A DNA stretch of 51,940 bases from Halostagnicola sp. A56 (lineage in GTDB: Archaea > Halobacteriota > Halobacteria > Halobacteriales > Natrialbaceae), in NCBI RefSeq assembly GCF_000691505.1, contig NZ_JMIP02000014.1, positions 1-51,940 on the forward strand, written 5' to 3'. Shown one piece after another: positions 35,347 through 43,306 of this stretch; the stretch's first letter is position 1; the number at the start of each line of letters is the position of its first letter. Both the position numbers and the translations under genes were made by a program. Under the pieces are notes generated by a model. The model was not told where the DNA came from. It saw only the letters and a list, made by a program, of their open reading frames with translations, and searched no databases.

Positions 35347-35462
35347 CCGAACGCGAAACGGCGCGTCTGAACTGTCGCGTTCGACCTGGTACCGCCCACC
35401 ACTTCTCGCGATCGGTTCCCGACAGGGAAACCCTGATACCATCACCCGTTCAACCGGTAGCT

Positions 35463-35927
35463 ATGAGCGAGAACGCGTGGACCGACCGAATCGTCGGCGA
35501 ACGGATGTCCCTCGATCAGGAGTTCTCCAGTCGAGTCCAGAGCTCTCGATTCTCGAGCCAGGAGTGGAACCTGATCATGACCGCGACCGAGTTCGAGATC
35601 GAGCGGCCCGAAACCCCCGACGACGCTCGGATCGTCGCCAACACGGACAACGTCGAGAGCATCCTCCCCGAACTCGAGAACGTGCGATCGCAGATGGGTG
35701 CGATGGGTGCCGGCGGACAGAGCGGCGCTGATGGCTCGAGTTCCGGCGGCGTGGTCGATTCGATCAAGAGCGCGCTCGGCGTGGGCGGCGGATCGTCGGG
35801 CGGGTCCTACGACGCGGAACGCGAGGCCGCCGAAACGCTCACTCAGGAGTACGCCGACCAGTTGCAGTCCCGCCTCGAATCGAACAACCGCTGGCAGTCC
35901 GTCTGCGACGCCGCGGCTGAAAACTGA
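35463..35927 (+). CDS. Conserved haloarchaeal protein (DUF5799-type)
   Basis: A 154-residue protein starting MSENAWTDRIVGERMSLDQE. The N-terminal half ('FSSRVQSSRFSSQEWNLIMT', 'ATEFEIERPETPDD') matches a haloarchaeal family that I recall as DUF5799. A Gly/Ser-rich linker (about 79-116) precedes a helical end ('AETLTQEYADQLQSRLESN'). No function is known. It follows the nucleotidyltransferase by 116 bases on the same strand. Confidence 0.85.
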   Translation: MSENAWTDRIVGERMSLDQEFSSRVQSSRFSSQEWNLIMTATEFEIERPETPDDARIVANTDNVESILPELENVRSQMGAMGAGGQSGADGSSSGGVVDSIKSALGVGGGSSGGSYDAEREAAETLTQEYADQLQSRLESNNRWQSVCDAAAEN

Positions 35928-36026
35928 ACTCGGACCGAACGGTTCGGGGCGGGGTCTGAACGAGGATCCAGCAAGGGTCGAACGAGCCGCGAGCCACAAG
36001 GGGAGCCTCGTCGGACCGATGTCGGA

Positions 36027-36170
36027 TCAGTCGCCCGAATGGAACAGCGTCAGTTCGCTCGTCTCGTAGATGTTCATGAGTTCGGTGATCAGTTCGTCGT
36101 AGGACTCGTCCTCGATGCGGAGGTCGTCGAGTCGCTGGACCGTCTCTTCCTCGAGTTCGACTGATGGCAT
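36027..36170 (-). CDS. Short DUF7557-type protein (antitoxin-like, 47 aa)
   Basis: A 47-residue protein: MPSVELEEETVQRLDDLRIE, then 'DESYDELITELMNIYETSEL'. The strand-helix-helix pattern ('V.l.eeTv.rLd.l......SYdelI.eL') is that of ribbon-helix-helix or VapB-like antitoxins, and of a common small haloarchaeal family. No toxin gene is adjacent, so it may act as a stand-alone DNA-binding protein. The ATG before PSVEL was chosen; the longer frame is hydrophobic and unlike the family. Confidence 0.75.
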   Translation of the reverse strand: MPSVELEEETVQRLDDLRIEDESYDELITELMNIYETSELTLFHSGD

Positions 36171-36308
36171 ACCCGACGGTACGGCGTCGACGGGCAAAAA
36201 CACCGAGGCGACACTCCGGATCACTGAAACGTACTCGGTCACTCGCCACCAGTCGGCCGGGAGACACAAGTCACAGCACCTTTAGGCTGGCTCCGTGAGG
36301 GTAGACGT

Positions 36309-36599
36309 ATGACAGACGAAGTTGAGACGATAACCTTCTCGATAGACGCGGACGGCGAGGAAACGGAGACCGTGACGGTGCCGGCGGGACTCCTCGACCT
36401 CGTCGCCGAAGGCGACCAGACCCCGACCGAGACCATCGGCGATGTCGCGCTGCTCTCGTTCGCGAGTCGCGCCCACCACGTCGTCCACCACGGCGAGGGG
36501 ACGGACGAAGAACTCGAGGCCCAAGAGTCCCGCGTGATGGACCTCTTCGAGGAGCGGTTCGGCGTCACGTTCGGCGAAGCGACCGGCCACCAGCACTGA
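36309..36599 (+). CDS. Conserved haloarchaeal small protein (96 aa, DUF7545-type)
   Basis: A 96-residue acidic protein: MTDEVETITFSIDADGEETE, 'TVTVPAGLLDLVAEGDQTP', 'VALLSFASRAHHVVHHGEG' and 'ESRVMDLFEERFGVTFGEAT'. The 'HHVVHHG' cluster could bind metal. I recall similar sequences as a haloarchaeal DUF (7545-like) but cannot verify it. It is divergent from the DUF7557-type gene; the promoters share about 138 bases. Confidence 0.83.
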   Translation: MTDEVETITFSIDADGEETETVTVPAGLLDLVAEGDQTPTETIGDVALLSFASRAHHVVHHGEGTDEELEAQESRVMDLFEERFGVTFGEATGHQH

Positions 36600-36710
36600 T
36601 CAGACGGCAGTTTGGTTTTCGGCGGCCTTCGAGAGACGCGTACCGACGCGTTTCTCGCCCGTAGCGATCGGCTGTCGTGGCGAAATCGATCCCGTCGTGG
36701 ACGAATCCGA

Positions 36711-39700
36711 TCAGCCGGCCGACTCGAGCGTCTGGGCCGTTTCGTTCGCCTGCGCCGGTGATCCGACGCTATCGCCGCCGTCCGGTTCGTCGCCGCCTGC
36801 TGTATCGTCTATCGATCCGCCGTCGTCAGCAACTGGCCCGCTATTCTGCGGCGAGTCCGTCGGCGGCGCGTCGGCGTTCGATTCGTCCGTGCTCGAGCCA
36901 CTTGCTCCGGCCCCCGGCTGTGCTTCAGTCGACGTGTCCGCGTCGGTTTCGTCCGCTTCAGTGGGATCCCTTTCGCCGTCGCTAGTCGCAGCGTTTTCGC
37001 CGTCGTTAGGAGTACCGGTTTCACCGTCGCCGGGCGCGGCTACGTTTCCGTTCGCGTTCCCATCGCCACCGTTCCCAGATTCGACTGCGTCTGTCTCCTC
37101 CGATGGCGGTTCCTCGATCGTCACCGTCGCCGCATCGCTGTCGTTATCGCTCGAGACCGTCGCCTCGTACTCGCCGGGTTCGAGAGCGGACGTGTCGACG
37201 GCAAACGAAACCGTTTCGCTCTCGTCCGCCGCGAGCGCAACCGAGGCGGACCCCGTCACGCCATCGAGTTCGAGATCGATCGACTGTTCGGCTTCTTCCC
37301 CACCGATATTCTCCACGTCGACCTCGAGTTCGAGGTCCTCGCCCCGTTCGACCGGTTCGATCGGCTCGAGAATATCGACCGCGAACTCGGCCGGTTCGGT
37401 CGGATCGATTTCGCCCGCCGGGTCCGTTTCGACGACGATTGGCTCCTCGTAGTCGTAAAAGCCCATGTCGACGACCCAAGCCAGTCGTTCGTCGTCGTCT
37501 TCGGGCGTCCAGTCGACGGTGAAGGTCCCCGATCCGGGTTCGAGTTCGGTCGGAGGCTGGTCAGCGGTCGCCCCCTCGAGTTCGCTCTCGACGAGCAGGG
37601 CCGCGTCGTTCGGGTTGTCGTAGCCGAAGGTCACCGTGATGCCGTCGTCGGTCGGCGTCGCGTCCTCGACGGAGAGTTCGGGGAGTTCCGGGCGCACCTC
37701 CTCGACGCACTCGCTCGCGTTCGGGTTCACGTAATCGACGCTTCCGGGAGTCGCGTCGGGTGAGCTAAAGCCGACGATGGCCGCGCCGAACTCGCCGCCA
37801 GGGATCTCGACGACCGGCCCTTCGTCAGTCTCGCTCACCGCGAAGTCCTCGCCGACCTCGAAGACGATTGGCTCCTCGAGCGGCGCGTCGATGTCGTCGC
37901 CGACCGTCACCGAGTACTCGCCGAGGCTGTTCCCGATCCCGCCGCTCGTGTAGAAGGTGGTCGCGACGATGATCCGGTCGCCGTCCTCGAGCGATCCCGT
38001 CACCTCCGCCCGCGAACAGGTGGGGAACTCGGCCGCGAACGCCTCGGACGCGTCGTCCGGTTCGATCGTGTACTCGAGAGATTCGTTCTCGAGGACCTCG
38101 CCGTCGTCGAGCCCGTTCTCGCCCGTCGAAACCACCGCCACGTCGAGCGTCGCGTTCTCCTCGAGCGGCGGCGCGAGGTCGAGCGTCTCGTTGGTGATCG
38201 TTTCGTTCGCGTCGTACGACTCATTCGCACCGATCTGGTCTCCATCTTCGTCGGTTACGGTCAGTCCGTACTCGACCGTCGCGTTCGCCTCGTCGACGAC
38301 GAGCGTCGAGCCGTTCCCGGTCTGGTCGCTCACCGAGAGCGTCGCCTCGGGTTCGTCCGGCGGCTCCGGCTCGTCATCCTCGAGCGTGTACTCGATCGAG
38401 TTGTTAGCCAGTTCCGTCTCGTTTTCGGCGTCCCGGACCGAGACATCTATCGTCGCGTTGTCCTCGAGCGGCGGCTCAAGCTCGAGTGTCTCGTTCGTCA
38501 CCGACTCGTTCGCCTCGAAGGCGTCGCTCTCGACCGTCTCGCCGTCGTATTCGGCGGCGATCGCGTATTCGACGGAGGCGTTCGCCTCGTCGACGACGAG
38601 CGTCGAACCGTTCCCGGTCTGGTCGGCCACTTCGAGCGTCGCTTCGGGCTCGTCCGGCGGGTTGGGTTCGTCGTCCTCGAGCGTGATGAACGCGCTATCG
38701 AGCACCGGCAGGCCGCCCTGCGTGACGTAGGGTTCGTCGTCCGCGCCGTCGCTCTCGACGTACTCGAAGCGCTCGTCGTCGGTCGTGTCGTGGTGGACCG
38801 CCGCGACGATCGGCCCGTCCGCGGAGAGCGGTTCGTCGAGTTCGATCTCGACGTCCTCGTGATCGCCCGACTCGAGGTATTCCGAGTTCCCGATGACCGC
38901 ATTCGGGTCGAGCCCGACGTCGACGCCGTCGTAGACCGCGACGAATCCGCCCTCCGAGAGCGAGACGGAGTCGACGGTGACGGTTTCGCCGGTGCTATTC
39001 TGGTCGTCGACGGAAATCGACGCGTCGCCCTCGAGTTCGTCGACCGTCTCGATTCGCTGGACGATCTCGACCTCGACGTACTGGACGATCCGGGATTCGT
39101 CGTCGGTCCCCTCGGAAACCGCGTACGCGACCGCGTCGCTGGCGGTCTCCTGGGTCAGGAGTTGCACCTGCGAGATGCTAATCCGCTGGGACTGGATCGC
39201 GCTCGCGGTCTCCTGACAGGCGCTCGAGGCCGCGATCTGCACCTGTTCGATCGACGCCCCCTGCGTCTGGCGTAACGCGCCGCTTGACGCGCCCTCGGCC
39301 AGCGCCTGTATCTGCACGGCGTCGACGACCTGGCTCTGGCTGACCGCGCCCGATCCGGCACCGAAGGCGGCGGCCTGGACCTGTTCGATTTCGACGGCCT
39401 GTCGTTGGATCGCCGAATCGACGGCTCCCGTCGCCGCCCCGGTCGCAGCGGCCTGTATCTGGGTGATCGAGACCGCCTGCTGCTGGACGACCACGCCCTG
39501 TGCGCTGCCGTCGGCCGCGGCCTGAATCTGTTCGACCGACGCGTCCTGACTCTGGACGATCGCTCCCGTCGCAGCGCCGAAGGAAGCTTCTTGGACCTGC
39601 GTGATCGAAATCCGCTGTACCTGCTCGATCGAGACCGTCTGGAGCTGTTTCAGCGGTCCCATTGCCGCGCCGTGGGCCGCCGCCTGCGTCTGCTCGAGGC

Positions 39701-40724
39701 TCACCGCCTGTCGCTGGACGAGCGCCCCCTTCGCGGCCCCGGTCGCGGCCTTCTGGATTTGCTTTACCGTCACCTCCTGGCGCTGGTCGACCTCGAGTCG
39801 CTGCTCTCCCTCGAGGGCCGCCTCGGTGCTTCCCTCGAGCGCGCCCCCTGCCGCGCCCGCCGCGGCGGATTGGACGTGCGCTATCGTGACCCGCTGGCGC
39901 TGCTCGGCGGTGATCGTCTGGTACTGCTCTAAGACGCCGTAGGCCGATCCCTGCGCGGCTTCCTGGATCTTCGGCGCGTGATCGACCCCGGTTTCACCCG
40001 CACTGGTCGCCGCGCCCGTGGCCGCGCCGAAACTCGCCACCTGTAGCTGTTCGACCGTCACGCGCTGGTGGTGGGCTATCGAACCGTGTGCCGCGCCCCA
40101 GGTCGCGCTCTGTAGCTGACTCGCGTTGACCGTCTGCGATTGGGAGAGCGCGCCCTCCGTCGCGCCGCCGACCACGGCCTGAACTTGCGTCGCGTTGGCC
40201 GCCTGGGCTTGCATCAGCGAGCCGTGGACCGCCCCCGCAGTCGCCGCCTGAATCTGCTCGGCATCCGCCTCCTGATACTGGTCAGCGGACGCGTTGGCCG
40301 CCTCGAGGGCCGCCGCCCGCTGTTCCTGTGTGATCTCGACGCCCTGGGCCTGAGCGAGGTCGACGCCCTCCTCGACACCGGCCTCGACGGCGTCTTGATC
40401 CTCCTGGGTGAGCGATGCGGACGCGGTCGCCGTCTGTGGCGAGCTGGGCGTCTGTGGCGAATTTGGTGCCAACTGCACTGGACCAGGGACTGACTGTACC
40501 GGACCGGACGCCATCGAGACCGTCTCGAGTTGGCTGTCTTCCGTCGCGGCGAATTCGCCTACCCCGGTCCGATCATCCCCAGTCCTAGCGTCGACGTTCT
40601 CGAAAGCGTCACCGTTCATCGGCTCTGGGTCCGACAGCCCGCCACCGAGAAACGGCAGGGCGACGACGCTCACGACCATCGAGACGGCGATCACCGCCGA
40701 CACGACGAGTGCCCGGCGGCTCAT
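36711..40724 (-). CDS. Giant secreted repeat protein with Gln/Ala/Gly 23-residue repeats, DUF7282-like and CARDB domains
   Basis: A 1337-residue exported protein. A Sec signal (MSRRALVVSAVIAVSMVVSV...) is followed by a low-complexity stretch. Residues about 152-537 hold 15 copies of a 23-residue unit, each an 8-residue module (for example AVEIEQVQ) plus a 15-residue module (AAAFGAGSGAVSQSQ); three copies are longer (31, 31, 39) by extra 8-residue modules. Then come a DUF7282-like beta domain (about 567-695), two near-identical Ig-like domains ('ADQTGNGSTLVVDEAN' and 'SDQTGNGSTLVVDEAN'), a further beta domain, a CARDB domain near 1110-1205 and an acidic Ser/Asp/Gly tail. There is no C-terminal membrane anchor or PGF-CTERM. 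Probably a cell-surface or released adhesin-like protein; function unknown. Confidence 0.85.
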   Translation of the reverse strand: MSRRALVVSAVIAVSMVVSVVALPFLGGGLSDPEPMNGDAFENVDARTGDDRTGVGEFAATEDSQLETVSMASGPVQSVPGPVQLAPNSPQTPSSPQTATASASLTQEDQDAVEAGVEEGVDLAQAQGVEITQEQRAAALEAANASADQYQEADAEQIQAATAGAVHGSLMQAQAANATQVQAVVGGATEGALSQSQTVNASQLQSATWGAAHGSIAHHQRVTVEQLQVASFGAATGAATSAGETGVDHAPKIQEAAQGSAYGVLEQYQTITAEQRQRVTIAHVQSAAAGAAGGALEGSTEAALEGEQRLEVDQRQEVTVKQIQKAATGAAKGALVQRQAVSLEQTQAAAHGAAMGPLKQLQTVSIEQVQRISITQVQEASFGAATGAIVQSQDASVEQIQAAADGSAQGVVVQQQAVSITQIQAAATGAATGAVDSAIQRQAVEIEQVQAAAFGAGSGAVSQSQVVDAVQIQALAEGASSGALRQTQGASIEQVQIAASSACQETASAIQSQRISISQVQLLTQETASDAVAYAVSEGTDDESRIVQYVEVEIVQRIETVDELEGDASISVDDQNSTGETVTVDSVSLSEGGFVAVYDGVDVGLDPNAVIGNSEYLESGDHEDVEIELDEPLSADGPIVAAVHHDTTDDERFEYVESDGADDEPYVTQGGLPVLDSAFITLEDDEPNPPDEPEATLEVADQTGNGSTLVVDEANASVEYAIAAEYDGETVESDAFEANESVTNETLELEPPLEDNATIDVSVRDAENETELANNSIEYTLEDDEPEPPDEPEATLSVSDQTGNGSTLVVDEANATVEYGLTVTDEDGDQIGANESYDANETITNETLDLAPPLEENATLDVAVVSTGENGLDDGEVLENESLEYTIEPDDASEAFAAEFPTCSRAEVTGSLEDGDRIIVATTFYTSGGIGNSLGEYSVTVGDDIDAPLEEPIVFEVGEDFAVSETDEGPVVEIPGGEFGAAIVGFSSPDATPGSVDYVNPNASECVEEVRPELPELSVEDATPTDDGITVTFGYDNPNDAALLVESELEGATADQPPTELEPGSGTFTVDWTPEDDDERLAWVVDMGFYDYEEPIVVETDPAGEIDPTEPAEFAVDILEPIEPVERGEDLELEVDVENIGGEEAEQSIDLELDGVTGSASVALAADESETVSFAVDTSALEPGEYEATVSSDNDSDAATVTIEEPPSEETDAVESGNGGDGNANGNVAAPGDGETGTPNDGENAATSDGERDPTEADETDADTSTEAQPGAGASGSSTDESNADAPPTDSPQNSGPVADDGGSIDDTAGGDEPDGGDSVGSPAQANETAQTLESAG
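38281..38625 (-). repeat. Near-identical 48-base direct repeat inside the giant protein gene
   Basis: Bases 38281-38328 and 38578-38625 match except at one position. The spacing (297 bases, 99 codons) equals one Ig-like domain, so the repeat marks a domain duplication. Confidence 0.8.
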
Positions 40725-41089
40725 CGTCTCTCTCGCCCCTCGGTGGCGATCGTTTCTCGATCAGCCGTCGCTGCCGACCCGTTCGTTTGCCCGCCTCCGC
40801 CCGATCCACTATCCTGATTCCCCCTCGCCAAGTGGCCCGTGCTATCTATCACCATACAACCGATTACCGGAACGAATCGGCGCTTAAGCACCCCGTTCGT
40901 TCCAGTTAGGGAGACGATACAATACCGGATTGCCGCGTTTGACGAGGTCCCACACACCGATCGAACCGCCCAGAAATCCCGCCACTCGAGACTCGAGGGA
41001 GGGAACGTTCGACCGGTCGGAATATCCGACAGGTAAGATTCGATTAGGAACACCGCTGGAGGGCGGTGCAGGCCGCGGAGCGAAACTCG
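40725..41089. other. Divergent intergenic region before giant protein gene and bioY
   Basis: About 365 bases up to the BirA-like operator. It contains the palindromic GCTTAAGC at about 40881-40888, whose TTAAG could serve as a TATA element in either direction. The frames here are basic and not convincing as genes. Confidence 0.4.
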
Positions 41090-41117
41090 GTAAACCGAAG
41101 TTTTGATAGCGGTTTAC
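41090..41117 (+). promoter_or_regulatory. BirA-type biotin operator upstream of bioY
   Basis: GTAAACC-N14-GGTTTAC, a perfect inverted repeat (eight-base arms if the flanking G/C pair is counted), ending 14 bases before the bioY ATG. The half-sites match the bacterial BirA operator core (TGTAAACC...GGTTTACA), and biotin transport genes follow. Archaeal BirA proteins with an HTH domain are known; none is in the window. Confidence 0.7.
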
Positions 41118-41131
41118 GAACGAGAGGGGGT

Positions 41132-41707
41132 ATGCAAACCGAACAGGGGTCGGTCGATCTCGTCGAGGGGGACGTGGTCCGGGCGTTCGCTCGAGCGGCG
41201 TTGCTCGCCGCGCTGATGGGGGCGAGCGCGTCCGTCGCGGTCCCGATCGCGGGGGTACCGGGGACGCTTCAGATGCTCGTCGTCTTTCTCGCTGGATTGT
41301 ATCTCGGGCCGGTGTGGGGACCGTTCGCGATCGTCCTGTACTTGTTCGCGGGGGTTCTGGGTGCGCCGATCTTTTCCGGCGGCAGCAGCGGACTCGGCGT
41401 CGTGCTGGGACAGTACGGCGGGTTCCTCTTGACGTTCCCGGTCGGAGCCGCGCTCACCGGTGCGATCGTCCACCGCGGACGCAATCTCCGCGATCCGGCC
41501 TCGGTCTTCTTGCCGATCATCGTCCTCGCACTCGTCGTGGCGACAGCGGTCGTCTATCTTGCCGGATTTCTGTGGTACGCGTGGGTGACCGACATCGCGG
41601 TTCTCGATGCGTTTATGATCTCCGCGCTCCCGTTGATCCCAGGCGACCTGCTCAAGATGGCCGCCGCGGTCGCGATCGTTCGATCCGGCCTCATCGAGGC
41701 GACGTGA
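41132..41707 (+). CDS. bioY: Biotin transporter substrate-binding subunit BioY
   Basis: A 191-residue membrane protein, the S component of a biotin ECF transporter. Six hydrophobic helices are visible. Family segments are 'AALMGASASVAVPIAGVPGT', 'LQMLVVFLAGLYLGPVWGP' and 'GVLGAPIFSGGSSGLGVVLG', typical of BioY (PFxxVPxTxQ-like and GxPVFxxGxGG-like motifs). The ATG at 41132 follows the BirA-type operator; the earlier in-frame ATG at 41066 lies upstream of the operator. bioM follows by 25 bases. Confidence 0.93.
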   Translation: MQTEQGSVDLVEGDVVRAFARAALLAALMGASASVAVPIAGVPGTLQMLVVFLAGLYLGPVWGPFAIVLYLFAGVLGAPIFSGGSSGLGVVLGQYGGFLLTFPVGAALTGAIVHRGRNLRDPASVFLPIIVLALVVATAVVYLAGFLWYAWVTDIAVLDAFMISALPLIPGDLLKMAAAVAIVRSGLIEAT

Positions 41708-41732
41708 GGACCCACCGAATCTACCACCACAC

Positions 41733-42434
41733 ATGATCGAGTTCCGATCCGTCACCTACGGCTTCGAGGACCGCCCGGTGCTCGAGGACTGTTCGCTCGA
41801 GATCGAAGACGGCGAGTTCGTCCTGCTGGCGGGCGCGAACGGGAGCGGCAAGACGACGCTGCTTCGCCACTGCAACGGGCTCCTCTCGCCCGACTCTGGC
41901 GAGGTGCTCGTCGACGGCGTCCCGGTCGCGGACGATCCCGTGGCGGCCCGGACGGCCACCGGCATGGTGTTTCAACACCCGCGGGATCAGTTCGTCGCGG
42001 CGACCGTCGCCAGCGACGTCGCCTTCGGTCCCGAAAATCTTGGCCTCTCACACGCGGCGATCGATCGCCGGGTCGAGGACTCGCTCGCGGCGGTGAACCT
42101 CGAGGGGCGAGGCGACGAGCGCATCGATACGCTCTCGGGCGGCGAGCAGTCTCGGGTCGCCATCGCCGGCGCACTGGCGATGGACCCGACGCATCTGCTG
42201 TTGGACGAACCGTTTACCGGTCTCGATGAACCGTCGCGCGAGGCCGTCCTCGAGCGACTCGCAGCCCTCTCGAGGGACGGAACGGGCGTCGTACTCGCGA
42301 CCCACGATCTTCGCGATGTCGCCAGTCTCGCGGATCGAATCGTCGTGATGCGAGGGGGAGAGATACTCGAGGACGGCCCGCCATCGCAGGTCGTAGAGCG
42401 ACTGGACGGCCTCGACGTACGAGCACCGTCATGA
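41733..42434 (+). CDS. bioM: ECF transporter ATPase BioM
   Basis: A 233-residue ABC ATPase that energises the biotin ECF transporter. Walker A is 'GANGSGKTT' (34-42), the Q loop 'VFQHPRDQFVAATVASDVAF' is the form typical of ECF ATPases, the signature is 'LSGGEQSRVAIAGALAM', Walker B is 'LLLDEPFTGLD', and the switch His is in 'LATHDLRD'. Its stop overlaps the start of a 50-residue frame (ATGA) that leads into bioN. A single ATPase gene suggests a homodimer, unlike the EcfA/EcfA' pairs of group II systems. Confidence 0.94.
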   Translation: MIEFRSVTYGFEDRPVLEDCSLEIEDGEFVLLAGANGSGKTTLLRHCNGLLSPDSGEVLVDGVPVADDPVAARTATGMVFQHPRDQFVAATVASDVAFGPENLGLSHAAIDRRVEDSLAAVNLEGRGDERIDTLSGGEQSRVAIAGALAMDPTHLLLDEPFTGLDEPSREAVLERLAALSRDGTGVVLATHDLRDVASLADRIVVMRGGEILEDGPPSQVVERLDGLDVRAPS

Positions 42435-42583
42435 TCGCCAGTATCGATGTGATCGCCAGCATCGGCGGAATCGCCGCCACACAGCGGACGGAAGCTCTCG
42501 AACGCCGCCTCGGACGGGGCATCGAGGCGTCCCATCGCACCGCCGAACGAACCGTCTCTGGGGGTGTGCGAGACGGATGCTGA
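42431..42583 (+). CDS. Possible 50-residue coupling ORF between bioM and bioN
   Basis: A frame that starts in the stop of bioM (ATGA overlap) and stops in the bioN start (ATGCTGA overlap). The product (MIASIDVIASIGGIAATQRT, then EALERRLGRGIEASHRTAER) is not acidic and has no known motif. It contains a short duplication (ATCGCCAGTATCG and ATCGCCAGCATCG). It may be a leader peptide that couples BioN to BioM translation, or simply chance. There is no other gene in the 142-base gap. Confidence 0.35.
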   Translation: MIASIDVIASIGGIAATQRTEALERRLGRGIEASHRTAERTVSGGVRDGC

Positions 42584-43281
42584 CCTACGAGCCGGACGAC
42601 ACCCTCGCGCACCGTCTCGATCCGCGCTCGAAGCTGGCGGTAACGGTCGGATTCGCCGCGACGGCGCTCGCACACACCGACGTCGTTCCGCTGATCGCGT
42701 TTACCGGCTTCGTACTGGTCGGGCTCGCCGTCGCGGGTGTGGGGCTCTGGCAAGCCCTGTACGGGTATCGCTTCGCGCTCGTGATCTTGGCGGCCGCGCC
42801 GGTCGTGTCGATGCTCACGCTCGGCGCTCCCTGGATCGTCCTTTCGGACGCGATCAGCCCCGCACTGGCCAGTTACCGCGTCCTCTTGCTCCTCTTGTGC
42901 AGTGCCGCGTACGTGAGATCGACTCCCGCGCGTGACTCTCGAGCGGCGGTTCAACGAACGATTCCCGGTAAACTCGGCCAACTGCTCGGCATGGGGGTCG
43001 GGCTGGTCTTCCGGTTCGTTCCGGTGGTTCTGGCCGATCTGCGACAGATTCGTCGCGCGATGGCCGTCCGACTCGGAACCGAACGCGGCGTCGTCGACCG
43101 CGTCCGACGAATCGGCGTCCTCGGCCTCTCGCGATCGTTCGCTCGAGCCGATCGGCTGTCGCTCGCGATGCAGGCGCGGTGTTTCTCGTGGAATCCGACG
43201 CTCCCCGCACTCTCGTTCTCGCGGCCCGACTGGGCCGCGTGCGCGCTCGGGATCACGCTCGCGCTCTCGGCGCTGCTGTAG
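42577..43281 (+). CDS. bioN: ECF transporter transmembrane subunit BioN (EcfT)
   Basis: A 234-residue integral membrane protein that joins BioY to BioM. It starts 'MLTYEPDDTLAHRLDPRSKL', the usual EcfT N-terminus. Hydrophobic helices lie at about residues 22-62, 68-85, 95-110, 133-150 and near the C-terminus. The two coupling-helix motifs are represented by 'RRAMAVRLGTERG' and 'LSLAMQARCFSW' (the A-R-G/C motif). Together with bioY and bioM this gives a complete biotin importer. Confidence 0.92.
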   Translation: MLTYEPDDTLAHRLDPRSKLAVTVGFAATALAHTDVVPLIAFTGFVLVGLAVAGVGLWQALYGYRFALVILAAAPVVSMLTLGAPWIVLSDAISPALASYRVLLLLLCSAAYVRSTPARDSRAAVQRTIPGKLGQLLGMGVGLVFRFVPVVLADLRQIRRAMAVRLGTERGVVDRVRRIGVLGLSRSFARADRLSLAMQARCFSWNPTLPALSFSRPDWAACALGITLALSALL

Positions 43282-43306
43282 TCCGTTCTTCCGTTCGGTC
43301 TTCGGC

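Noticed and set aside
36027..36599. Toxin-antitoxin pair
   Set aside because: The short antitoxin-like gene has no adjacent PIN or other toxin; the divergent 96-residue protein does not look like one.
37957..38730. Ser-rich frame opposite the giant protein gene
   Set aside because: It is the antisense image of an Asp/Glu/Thr-rich gene; the giant protein has a signal peptide and recognisable domains.
42431..42583. N-terminal part of BioN displaced by frameshift
   Set aside because: BioN already has a normal family N-terminus (MLTYEPDDTLAHRLDPRSKL), so no residues are missing.
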